From assembly GCA_934217675.1 (NCBI GenBank), contig CAKQCV010000070.1:1-12168 (forward strand): 12,168 nt of DNA, written 5' to 3'. Under the pieces are notes generated by a model, which did no database searches, was not told where the DNA came from, and saw only the letters and a list, made by a program, of their open reading frames with translations. This DNA is from an uncultured Prevotella sp. (GTDB taxonomy: Bacteria; Bacteroidota; Bacteroidia; Bacteroidales; Bacteroidaceae). Below are positions 1 to 7,473 of this stretch, one piece after another. Position 1 is the stretch's first letter. Each line of letters begins with the position of its first letter. Made by a program: the position numbers and the translations under genes.

Positions 1-1
1 T

Positions 2-435
2 TTGTGCTATGATTACTACAGCAAATTCAAAAGCCTGTCTGTTGATTCGGAGATGATGACATAGGCAGACCATATACCGACTTCAATACTCTGTATGTAG
101 TAGACGAGCAGACCAGAAAGATGCTCCGTTATTAGGAATATTTGGATCGGCGTGAAAGACGAATGGTTATCACTTATCATGATAATATGTACGTTCCACC
201 CAATCAGAAAGATATTCAGCTGCTTGCTTTACAGCAGGCACTTCTGATGCTCAAAAATCTGTATCAAGATAAATTTGAAGTCATAATCGGTTTCTATTAT
301 GGAAACTACAAAACAATAAAAGCATATGCTGTGAACTGCGGAATATCAAGGCAGGCAATGTCTAAAAAACTGCATAAAGCTTTGAAAATTCTGCGTGCTA
401 TATGCTTTGAAAAACTTGAGAATCTTGAAAACTGA
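2..435 (+). pseudogene. Broken sigma-region-4-like HTH protein (3' part)
   Basis: Three pieces read as one protein. Frame 2 from the window edge gives a tail with SLSVDSEMM and stops at 62-64. Frame 1 from about 58 continues with GRPYTDFNTLYVVDE but meets TAG at 133-135. The same frame then runs from TTG 142 (or ATG 163) to 435. The last piece holds YGNYKTIKAYAVNCGISRQAM followed by KKLHKALKILR, which looks like a sigma-70 region 4 helix-turn-helix; DNA binding is inferred from that alone. The frame change near 55-60 plus the in-frame TAG suggest a decayed gene, although the 97-codon 3' piece stays open and could still be translated. I recall related small proteins next to serine recombinases in Clostridia mobile elements, but I cannot name a family. 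The true 5' end is outside the window. Confidence 0.6.
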
Positions 436-437
436 AT

Positions 438-575
438 ATGAAGAACGCATACTGTTTTGATTGTTGCAATCCGGTTACAGACTGTGACGATCCGGCGACA
501 ATTTCTCTTTTCTGGTTGCGTTTATTTCTGATCTGCGCTAAAATAGAAATAGCAAATTTAAGCCTGTCGGTATAG
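438..575 (+). CDS. Possible 45-residue Cys-rich mini-protein
   Basis: A short open frame begins at ATG 438, two bases after the TGA of the preceding HTH frame. It ends at TAG 573-575, which overlaps the AGGAGG ribosome binding site of the recombinase. The N-terminal 20 residues contain CFDCCNPVTDCDD (four Cys, knuckle-like); the rest is hydrophobic (FWLRLFLIC) and could span a membrane. The upstream RBS is weak. The recombinase promoter lies inside the frame (516-544), so it may be non-coding. No family recognised. Confidence 0.25.
   Translation: MKNAYCFDCCNPVTDCDDPATISLFWLRLFLICAKIEIANLSLSV
516..544 (+). promoter_or_regulatory. Sigma-70-type promoter for the serine recombinase
   Basis: TTGCGT at 516-521, a 17-bp spacer and TAAAAT at 539-544 give a reasonable -35/-10 pair. 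Transcription would start about 35 nt upstream of the recombinase ATG. The RBS AGGAGGA is at 574-580. Confidence 0.5.
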
Positions 576-587
576 GAGGAAACAAGT

Positions 588-2189
588 ATGCAGACAGGGA
601 AAATCACTGCTTTATATGTCAGATTCTCTTTCGATGACGGAATTGACACGGAAAGCGGAAGCATTGAACATCAGAAAGCGTTGCTGAAAAACTATGCCGA
701 ATCCAATGGCTTTACCAATCTTTCTTACTACGCAGATGACGGTTATACAGGCACAAATTTTAACCGTCCAAACTTTCAGCGTATGATGAATGACATCAAA
801 AACGGACTGGTTGGAACAGTCATTGTCAAAGATATGAGCCGACTGGGCAGAAATTATCTTATGGTAGGTCAGTATGTGGAAATCGACTTTTCAAAGTATG
901 ATGTTCGATTTATTGCAATCAGCGATAATGTGGATTCTGCCAAAGGAATGAATGATTTACTGCCGATCAATAATCTGATGAACGAATGGTACAGCAGAGA
1001 TATTTCAAAGAAGATCCGTTCCATGGTACGCCAAAAGGGCAACAGCGGTCAGCATATCACCTCAAAACTGCCTTACGGGTATTACAACACCCCTGAGAAT
1101 AAACAGGATTGGCAGATAGATGAGGAAGCTGCGGAAGTTGTCCGAGAAATATTTGAACTGTATGTGCATCATGCAATGGGGACAAAGCAGATTGCATTGC
1201 AGTTGCAGGCTGAAAAACGTGTCGGAGTGGAATACCACAAGAAAATACGAAAAGGGATTGCGGTTACTGCTGAGAACATTTATTTGTGGAACAGCGGAAC
1301 GATTGCTGCCATTCTCAAGCGTCAGGAATACGTCGGTGATACGGTCAATTTTCGCACACAGATTGCTTCTTATAAGAATAAAACCGTGATCTACAACGAA
1401 AGTGACAAGATCGGGATTTTTACCGACACACACCCTGCAATTATCAGTCGTGAACTGTTTCAAATGGCACAGGACAGACGTGAAAAGACAATACGTCATC
1501 CGTCAAGACCACATAAGTATCTTTTTGGTGATTATCTGTATTGTATGGACTGTCACGCAAGAATGCACGGCAGAAGATGTGGGACAAAAAGCGAAAACGC
1601 TCTTTATTGCTATGAGTGTACAACTTACAGGAAAAGCAAAGGGTGTTACTTTCATGGTGTTCCTGAGAAATATCTTGAAACCGAGGTCTTACAGGCAATT
1701 CAGAGAGTGATTTATAAGGCAAATGCCAATCCTGATGAATTCTACAAGACCATTCAGAAACGTGTTGAGAAGAAGTCTGACGACTGTAAAGCGGTTATTT
1801 TAGCGGAGCTTGAAAAATCCCAGCTTCGTATTACGGAAATCGATAAGTACATTCAAGGCTTGTTTGAAGCAAAGGTCAGAGGTGAAATAGACGACTCGCT
1901 GTTTGCAAGTTTGAAAAGGACTTACGATGAAGAAAAAGAACAGCTTAACGCATTGGTTGCAGAACGCATAGGAAAACTTCATGAGAAAAATGAGTCTGTC
2001 AACAAGGTCAAACTGTTTGTGCAGGCAATCAAAAAGTATGATGCCGTTACAGAACTCACTCCGCAGGTATTGGCTGACTTTATTGAACATATTGAAGTCG
2101 GCAAATGTCAAAACACGAGTAAAAAGCTGCCTTTCGCCAAAAGGGATAACGCAGTTTCGGTGTTTTTCTGGAGTGTCGGCATCTTTTAG
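588..2189 (+). CDS. Large serine recombinase (site-specific integrase), intact
   Basis: This 533-residue protein is the usual size for large serine recombinases of Firmicutes transposons. The N-terminal catalytic domain (about residues 6-150) shows YVRFS with Arg12 and catalytic Ser14, then DDGYTGTNFNRP (50-61) and VIVKDMSRLGRN (78-89). A recombinase DNA-binding domain follows (about 160-300), then a zinc ribbon with Cys319, Cys322, Cys341, Cys344 and Cys353, and a Lys/Glu-rich coiled coil (about 390-475). It cuts and rejoins DNA through a phosphoserine link at att sites. The start is fixed by AGGAGGA at 574-580, seven bases before ATG. The C-terminus (RDNAVSVFF near the end) looks natural. 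The partner element is not obvious: the sequence on both sides is decayed recombinase and HTH remnants, so this may be the surviving integrase of an older element. The residue before Ser14 is Phe where Leu is more usual. Confidence 0.92.
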   Translation: MQTGKITALYVRFSFDDGIDTESGSIEHQKALLKNYAESNGFTNLSYYADDGYTGTNFNRPNFQRMMNDIKNGLVGTVIVKDMSRLGRNYLMVGQYVEIDFSKYDVRFIAISDNVDSAKGMNDLLPINNLMNEWYSRDISKKIRSMVRQKGNSGQHITSKLPYGYYNTPENKQDWQIDEEAAEVVREIFELYVHHAMGTKQIALQLQAEKRVGVEYHKKIRKGIAVTAENIYLWNSGTIAAILKRQEYVGDTVNFRTQIASYKNKTVIYNESDKIGIFTDTHPAIISRELFQMAQDRREKTIRHPSRPHKYLFGDYLYCMDCHARMHGRRCGTKSENALYCYECTTYRKSKGCYFHGVPEKYLETEVLQAIQRVIYKANANPDEFYKTIQKRVEKKSDDCKAVILAELEKSQLRITEIDKYIQGLFEAKVRGEIDDSLFASLKRTYDEEKEQLNALVAERIGKLHEKNESVNKVKLFVQAIKKYDAVTELTPQVLADFIEHIEVGKCQNTSKKLPFAKRDNAVSVFFWSVGIF

Positions 2190-2479
2190 TTGGAAAATGG
2201 TGAGTTCCCTAAGCGTATTACGACCAGTATTATGTCAATGAGAGCCATGAAGCCATTATTTCTCCCGATGAATTTGAAGATGTACAAGAAGAAAAGGTGA
2301 ATATTCTTGCTGAAGAACTGGAACTGATTCTCATGGAAAAGTGGGATTATGTGCTGAATCATATTCGTGATGAACTTAATCAATCTGAGTCTGACAGGCG
2401 TTACGATGAAAAAGCTACAGTCCACAGTGACGGAAGAATCGTCTTTACATTCCTTGACGGAACAGAAACTGAAGCGTAA
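2190..2479 (+). pseudogene. Remnant of a second large serine recombinase
   Basis: Right after the intact recombinase, frame 3 reads ENGEFPK (2193-2213). Frame 2 then reads YYVNESHEAIISPDEF (2228-2275) and continues openly to TAA 2477-2479, ending with ATVHSDGRIVFTFLDGTE. The first two pieces resemble the middle of large serine recombinases, where a ...YYVENSHEPIIS... stretch precedes the zinc ribbon. The tail resembles the usual recombinase C-terminus. The catalytic domain and the zinc ribbon are missing and there is a frame change near 2213-2228. I infer a 5'-truncated, internally deleted copy. The last 60 codons (GTG 2297) could be expressed as a fragment, but there is no good RBS. Confidence 0.6.
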
Positions 2480-2570
2480 GTCAACTCAAATTATTATAAG
2501 AGATAGTATTGATTACGCTAAAAGGTGTTGGATTTACGAACTGCTTTATTTCTAATCTTCATTATTTAGC

Positions 2571-2605
2571 AAAAGCCAGTTTGATATTATATCAAACCGG
2601 CTTTT
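2571..2605. terminator. Strong bidirectional intrinsic terminator
   Basis: AAAAGCC-GTTTGATAT pairs with ATATCAAAC-GGCTTTT: near-perfect arms of about 17 nt with one mismatch and almost no loop, with A and T tails on both sides. It lies between the convergent recombinase remnant (+) and the GTPase-like gene (-) and can end transcription from both. Confidence 0.85.
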
Positions 2606-2685
2606 ACTGCAATCTGTCTGCTATTTAACAAGCTCTCAACAGGCTTCAAGTGTAGTAGTCCTCTATCCCTATTTTTGCATTAAGT

Positions 2686-4752
2686 TTATCTAAATGTTAC
2701 ATTAAGGTCTAAAGCCTTCTGTGCTGCCTCCAATACAATCTGTTCTACTGCTGCTGTATAAGTTTCCTCATCAATCTGTGTTAAATTGAAATAATTCATA
2801 GAATTCTGAAGAAAGTTTTGGAACTTACTCTTAAAACTAAAAGCTTCTCTCTCTGCTTCTTGGATTGCCTTATAAAATAACAAGAGACTAACCAATGCTT
2901 TAGGATTCACATAAGTTTCTACAGTCTTCATATACTTCTCATTTGCTTCCTGTGTTCCCTTGACGTCATGGACTTTAAGTGTCTGGAATACTACTGAATG
3001 AATAAATTCAGCAGAAACGAAGTTGCGAAGGTTTGCTGTAAAGTTAACTGAAAAAGACTTACAGTTATAAAAATAAGCCTCATCAATATTTGATGTGTAA
3101 CCATCACCATTTTTCAGTCTACGTCTAAGAGCGTTATATGCATTACCATGAGGAGTCTTTCCAAGGCTAAGTGCGATATCAGACATACCTGGTGTGAACA
3201 CTTTCTTGTCAGTAGAGTTATCTGTAACATGAACATGGATGAGCTCGGCAAGGCGCTTCTTATCGACAACTGGAGTAGGCACTCCTCCTTCGTTAGGTTC
3301 AAATTTAATCTTATACGCACTTTCCTTTAGAGACTTCGCCATATCCTCAAGAATAATTTTATATGCTTCAAATACATTATAATCCTTCACAAATGCATCT
3401 GGAAAACTGGCATCACGTTTAAGATAACATGCTAATGACTTAATTGCCATACGTTTCTTAGCTCTTACCTGTGCCACCTTAAGACCACCATTTAGTTCCA
3501 TTATTCTATTTTCAATACACTTGCGAAGTTCCAGCTCAGTAAACTCCTTTTCATCGAAACTTTCGATTGAAAGTGGATCATCAAAGTCTTGCTTCTGAAG
3601 CGATGATATGAATAGATCCAACTTATTATGAATCATGAATACTGGTATCTGCTTGTTAAAGTTCTTAAGTACGTCACGATACAACTCTCCAATCTTCTTC
3701 TCATTAGTATCGCCTTCAAGCGGTACCACCATCGCAATTGCATCTACATCGCCCTTGTAAAGAAGCTCAGAGCAATAATCCACATTTTCGTCGTCAGTGT
3801 TATCGGCATGATATAATCCTTTAGTATCAAGTGTTGCAAATACAATGTTATCATTACTATCTCTGAAAACCTTGTTAGTAATAGGGTTATCTGAAATGAA
3901 TTTAGAGAACATTCTATTCATTGGTACATAAATTACAATTTCACTGCAGAGCACCTCAAGTGATAAACGCTGACCAGCTTGGATGTTATTAGCTGTAAAC
4001 ATCGCTTTGATAAATTCTGTGTCCGGCTCATCAAGCATGATATCTTTATAGTAATAGCCATCACCTGAAATATCTACCTTGCTGAAATATGTAAAAAATA
4101 CCTTCGAAAGATTACCATTAAGTGTTTCCCAGATTCTACAAAGTTCTCGCTTGAATGTATCTTTCTGTGAATCCATTGTACGTTCAACTTCCTGCTGAAT
4201 AGCCGCCATAAACTTTTTGCTACTTTCCTTTACCTCAACCTCGGCCATCTCATTTTTTACAGTATTATAAATACTATAATTGTATTGATGAAGATTGTAT
4301 CTGTAGTAAAGACGAACAATTTCCTTAATAAAGTTTTCTTTCTGTTCATCTGTAAGGAGTGAAAGGATGGCCTTAACATTATTACGCTTAGTAAGCTGGT
4401 CTCTTAATGCCTCGTCAAGAATTTCCTCATCCTTACCAACAACTGGTGCAACTACCTTTCCAAGGTCTTTTACAACCTTTGCAATTGCCTTTGATACAAT
4501 CTCTGTAAAAAGGTTTCAGCTGAATGGATTTGCGTCCTGCTTTACCGCAATTACCATCTTATCACTGTACTCTGTTGTGAAAACCATAAGTCTCTCGTTA
4601 AGGGTTGAGTTGGTATTTCCAACTCCTTCAATAAGAATCTTTCTAGCTCTTGAATCTGCTGGAACCGTTCCAATTTCTGTTTTACCGTTTCCGGTACCTC
4701 CTAAAAATTCAAGCACTCTAAAATAGGGCTTCAAACTAATGTAGTTATCCAT
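2686..4752 (-). pseudogene. P-loop GTPase-like protein interrupted by one in-frame UGA
   Basis: From ATG 4752 (RBS AAGGAGGT at 4767-4760, seven bases away) the frame runs 78 codons to TGA at 4518-4516. It then stays open in the same frame for 609 more codons to the stop at 2686. Without the UGA the product is about 688 residues. Residues 18-25, GGTGNGKT, form a P-loop (G1). After the UGA come DTKG (about 309-312; G3 position, DxxG) and NKLD (about 376-379; G4, NKxD), each after a hydrophobic beta-strand-like stretch. This points to a TRAFAC-type GTPase. The G1-G3 gap of about 285 residues is far larger than in classical GTPases and is mostly helical, so a large insertion in the G domain is likely. 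The rest is charged and helical with no signal peptide or clear membrane span. ATG 4248 is a poor independent start: it has no RBS and the open frame continues upstream. UGA could be a nonsense mutation (most likely), a sequence error or a recoding site. I do not recognise the family; the function is unknown. Confidence 0.75.
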
Positions 4753-4957
4753 TGTAACTACCTCCTTAAAAATATATTTAAGCCAATAAAAAATCCATAC
4801 CAACCCGAACGGATGATATGGATAGAATAAGCCTAAATATAAGGAGACATTTACAAATATATTTTTAGCATTCTAACCGTTATCACTAAACTGTCGGATC
4901 GGTTCTGTAGCGGGTAGCTACATACTACTAAACAAAATAGGACTTTGATATTAACTT
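4753..4957 (-). promoter_or_regulatory. Long structured 5' leader of the GTPase-like gene
   Basis: About 205 nt lie between the expected transcription start and ATG 4752. The leader holds a small hairpin GTAGC-GGGTA-GCTAC (4907-4921) and an AACCG/CGGTT stem (4875-4879 with 4900-4904). On the - strand, AACGG from that second stem is also complementary to CCGTT in the 5' arm of the terminator-like hairpin, so two exclusive folds can be drawn. Tiny upstream frames are present (ATG-TAG at about 4924, and a 6-codon frame beginning in GAATGCTAAAA). Known riboswitch consensus sequences were not recognised. A leader-peptide or ligand-dependent attenuation system is an inference. Confidence 0.4.
4785..4821 (-). 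terminator. Terminator-like hairpin in the GTPase leader (possible attenuator)
   Basis: Read on the - strand, CCATATCATCC (from 4821) pairs with GGGTTGGTATGG (to 4795): about 10 pairs with one mismatch and a GTTCG loop. It is followed at once by ATTTTTTATT (4794-4785). This has the form of an intrinsic terminator, but it sits inside the transcribed leader, 18 nt before the RBS. It should stop most transcripts unless an upstream alternative fold competes. Confidence 0.6.
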
Positions 4958-4963
4958 ATATAT

Positions 4964-4992
4964 ATTATATAACAGATAGATTACTTTGTCAA
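4964..4992 (-). promoter_or_regulatory. Perfect-consensus sigma-70 promoter of the GTPase-like gene
   Basis: On the - strand, TTGACA (4992-4987), a spacer of exactly 17 bp and TATAAT (4969-4964) match the housekeeping consensus at all 12 positions. This implies strong constitutive initiation, which makes the terminator-like hairpin downstream a plausible control point. Confidence 0.85.
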
Positions 4993-5232
4993 GGTTTTTT
5001 CCAAAAATATATTTTTTTAAAAGCAACGTTCTAAAGAAAATCAAAGTCGGCTTTGGCAAATTATTATATAACCTGATTTTGATGACCATTACTCCACAAA
5101 ATCGATTACATATAGGAGTACCAGTGATATACAGAATAACTTACTGAAAATGCCGACTGTTTGATGCCGTTTTCTTTTAGTATACTTTCGTGTATCTGAA
5201 CGGTTGTTTTCGCCCTACCCGTAAAGCAACAG
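4993..5232. other. Gene-free stretch upstream of the GTPase promoter
   Basis: AT-rich DNA between the GTPase promoter and the tRNA-side terminator. On the - strand a frame reads through about 35 codons (ITGTPICNRFCGVMVIK), but it has no start or RBS and resembles nothing I know. I see no gene here. Confidence 0.4.
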
Positions 5233-5275
5233 AAAACGACTCTTTTCCCGAAACCTCATAGAATAGAGCCGTTTT
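5233..5275. terminator. Bidirectional terminator-like hairpin next to the tRNA fragment
   Basis: AAAACGACTCT (5233-5243) pairs with AGAGCCGTTTT (5265-5275) with one mismatch, with A/T tails. Read on the - strand it lies about 50 nt downstream of the tRNA-fMet 3' end, as expected for the original terminator of that tRNA gene. Confidence 0.6.
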
Positions 5276-5323
5276 GCATAAAAAAGTTGTATTGAAATTT
5301 GTATCAAAATTTCGGTGCGGTTA

Positions 5324-5355
5324 TGGTTGCGAGAGCTGGATTTGAACCAACGACC
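5324..5355 (-). tRNA. 3' fragment of a tRNA-fMet-like gene (not a full tRNA)
   Basis: On the - strand GGTCGTTGGTTCAAATCC and the following bases form a T-arm (GTTGG, loop TTCAAAT, CCAGC), the acceptor 3' strand TCTCGCA, discriminator A and encoded CCA. GGTCG before the T-arm and the CGCAACCA end match bacterial initiator tRNA-fMet. No D-arm, anticodon arm or matching 5' acceptor (CGCGAGA or TGCGAGA) is found upstream; instead the integrase C-terminal codons begin within 8 bp. It is therefore a truncated tRNA end displaced by integration. Confidence 0.75.
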
Positions 5356-5374
5356 GTATATGTCACTTAGAGAG
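5324..5374 (-). other. Left attachment junction of the integrated element
   Basis: The tRNA-fMet 3' end (5324-5355) joins element DNA reading CTCTCTAAGTGACATATACG on the - strand (5374-5355). That element arm is an imperfect inverted copy of the arm at 11695-11715 (TCTCTAAGT, ACA and TACG conserved). The 10-bp ACCAACGACC at 5346-5355 recurs as ACCTACGACC at 11708-11717 in direct orientation. The integrase pseudogene ends inside this junction (stop 5365-5363), a common place for an att site. Confidence 0.65.
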
Positions 5375-6981
5375 GTCAACACTCCCCAAATCACCAACAA
5401 AACGGTAGTATATCGTGATTCTTTGGGTGTATCCTTTTTTTGCTTTTTACTTTGTTACCAACGACAATTTTATCAATAAGTCTATTAAGCAGTTCACTGT
5501 CAAGTTGCTTGATTTCTGTGTATATTCTAACAATATTCATGAAATGTGAAATGTTGTCATCGGTTGTTTTTGGTGTTGCAATCTGCGATTCTAAACTGGA
5601 AAATTTCTCGGTTAGTTGTTGGTGTTCAAATTCTGAGGGTTTCGTCATTTCGAGAAATTTTCGGACAGGAAGCACTCCATTAAGCTTATCCTCATACATC
5701 TGGTTAAACTTTTTATCGAGCAACTGTAAGCGTTTCTTGACTTCGTCCACTTCTTTTCGTAACGCCTGCATCTTGTATGTGCTTGTGTTGCCCAGTTCCA
5801 CTTACAATCTGTGTGCGAAAAACTGTTCATTTGCACGAAGCAAGCTTAACTTACTCTGAATGTCAGACAAGACAAGCTGGTACAAATCATCGTATTGTAT
5901 AAAGTGCAATGTGCAAGCATCTTTGCGTTTATAGGTACTGCACGAAAAATAGTGCTTACCGGCTTTGTTGTTACCCAGAGTGAGTGCATAACCGCATCTG
6001 TCGCACTTTACAAGCCCTGCAAAGATATTGACACCACCTGTTATACTCCCTCTCTTACGACAGTTCAGACGTGCGTGTGCATCGTCCCACAGCCTTTCAG
6101 TGATTATTGGCTCGTGGGTATCTTTTACAATAATCCATTTACTTTCGTCAACTGGTACAACCTTTTTACTTTCGAACAACAACTTCTGTTTTTGCCGTTG
6201 ATAATGCAACCAAGATATTCGGCATTTTCCAGAATCCGTCTTACAGATACAAGATTCCAATCGTATGGGTATTTGTTGTAAGTCTTGCCGTCATTCTGGT
6301 AACGATATGCTGTCGGTGTCAGAATCTTTCTTTCACTAAGTACACGAGCTACCTTGTTGTAACCATAACCCCTGTAGGCAACCATTTCAAATATCTCTCT
6401 GACGATTGGTGCTGTTACCTCATCAACTACAAGGACGTGCTTGTCCTCAGACGATTTGCAGTAGCCGTAGGGGGCATTCGTGCCGATGAACTCACCTCTT
6501 ACCGCCTTTGTCCTAAACGCCTGACGTGTTTTACGGCTTACATCAGCAGGATAGCACTGATTAAATACGTTCTTGATTGGCGTTATGAAATCGTAGTCCG
6601 CACTGTTCTCAGTATCTATGCCGTCACTAATTGCAATGAATCTCACACCACTTTTTGGAAAAGTTTCCTCAATCAATTTGCCTACTCCGATATAATCCCT
6701 GCCTAGTCTTGACAAGTCTTTCACCACAATCACATTTACAACATTATTGTGTACATCATTCATCATTCGCCGAAAGTTTGGACGATTAAAATTCGTGCCG
6801 GTGTAGCCGTCATCGCAATAAAAATTGTGTATTGTCAATCCATGGGACTGACAGTAATCTTCCAGCAATTTTCTCTGCGTTTCAATCGAAACGCTGGTGC
6901 TGTCTGTCATATCCTCACGTGACAGCCTACAATAACAAGCCGTAGTATATTCGCTCTGTCCGCTAATGGTTTTTCACTCAT
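5363..6981 (-). pseudogene. Large serine integrase of the element, multiply frame-damaged
   Basis: Homologous segments appear in order. TTACYCRLSRED (6941-6908; catalytic Ser) joins in frame to a 261-codon stretch ending at 6125 with DDGYTGTNFNRP and VIVVKDLSRLGRD. Next come the zinc-ribbon part (6260-5802; CDRCGYA, then CSTYKRKDAC) and a coiled-coil part (5801-5391). The true C-terminus YYRFVGDLGSVDLSK ends at 5365-5363. Lesions: no ATG, GTG or TTG in frame upstream of TTACYC, with the likely start ATG 6981 one frame away; a frameshift at or near the A5 tract on the - strand (6193-6189), just after IINGK; an in-frame TAA at 5804-5802; and a frameshift at about 5411 just before YYRFVG. Intact, it would be about 535 residues. 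It would have driven integration at the adjacent tRNA end. It differs clearly from the recombinase at 588-2189, although DDGYTGTNFNRP is shared. Confidence 0.85.
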
Positions 6982-7015
6982 TCTGTTGACAAAGCAATTG
7001 TATACATGCACTCCT

Positions 7016-7044
7016 ATTATACCTGAATAGTCGCATAAAGTCAA
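7016..7044 (-). promoter_or_regulatory. Promoter of the integrase gene
   Basis: On the - strand TTGACT (7044-7039), a 17-bp spacer and TATAAT (7021-7016). The -35 box overlaps the TGA stop of the small gene ending at 7041. The expected transcript begins about 10 nt after the -10 box, close to the GGAG at 7014-7011 and ATG 7007. From that ATG a 9-codon frame ends on the ATG at 6981 (ATGA overlap), so a coupled leader peptide is conceivable. Confidence 0.7.
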
Positions 7045-7172
7045 TTGCTTGCATGTTCTTTTTGGGTGAGTTCTTCTATTGTCTTTTCTTTCAAATATGC
7101 TATCATCAAATCAGTTATTTTCTCATCGCCAAAACGAAAATCAAGTATGTATTCTGTAGTTTCTTTTTTCAT
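7041..7172 (-). CDS. 43-residue hypothetical protein of the mobile element
   Basis: ATG 7172 follows a strong RBS (AGGAGGA, about six bases away) and the frame runs to TGA 7043-7041. The product is charged and probably helical: MKKETTEYILDFRFGDEKIT followed by LMIAYLKEKTIEELTQKE. It begins 10 bp after the stop of the 95-residue gene upstream, whose TAG lies in the RBS, so the two are likely co-translated. Its stop codon lies in the integrase -35 box. The function is unknown. Confidence 0.6.
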   Translation of the reverse strand: MKKETTEYILDFRFGDEKITDLMIAYLKEKTIEELTQKEHASN

Positions 7173-7182
7173 TGTTTTCCTC

Positions 7183-7470
7183 CTAAATTTCTAGGTCAAA
7201 CTCTTTTTGCAAGGTTTTCGGTTCGTCCTTTACGGCAAACGAATATGTATCGCCGTCAGTTGACACCGAGGACAACGCACCCTCTGTGCAGTTGGCGTTG
7301 TTTCTCTTTACAACGTGTTTCAGATATGCATTCACGAAGTCGCCAATAATCAATATCGCATCAGCCACTGACACATCTGCGGTAAGTGTGGTGGTGTAGC
7401 TTACACTATCCACTGTGGCATAATCGGGGTCGTAGGCGATGCAGGATTGCTTAATCAGTACGTTCATCAT
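7183..7470 (-). CDS. 95-residue hypothetical protein downstream of the relaxase
   Basis: It starts at ATG 7470 (or ATG 7467), three bases after the relaxase TAA, with GAGAGG at 7482-7477 as RBS. The spacing suggests translational coupling to the relaxase. The protein has short Thr/Val/Ser-rich segments that suggest beta-strands (SVSYTTTLTADVSVADAILI) and a helical stretch (IGDFVNAYLKHVV); there is no signal peptide or known motif. It is intact, in contrast to its large neighbours. The position in a mobilization operon hints at an accessory role, but I do not recognise it. Confidence 0.75.
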   Translation of the reverse strand: MMNVLIKQSCIAYDPDYATVDSVSYTTTLTADVSVADAILIIGDFVNAYLKHVVKRNNANCTEGALSSVSTDGDTYSFAVKDEPKTLQKEFDLEI

Positions 7471-7473
7471 AAG

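Noticed and set aside
2686..4248. The 520-codon frame as an independent gene starting at ATG 4248
   Set aside because: There is no RBS, and the same frame is open upstream to the UGA at 4518-4516, beyond which the N-terminal P-loop part with its RBS lies in the same frame.
5215..5400. 61-codon frame on the - strand crossing the tRNA fragment
   Set aside because: It runs out of frame through the integrase C-terminus, the tRNA end and a terminator; no RBS and no resemblance to a protein.
5324..5400. A complete tRNA gene
   Set aside because: Only the T-arm, 3' acceptor strand and CCA are present; the preceding bases encode the integrase C-terminus.
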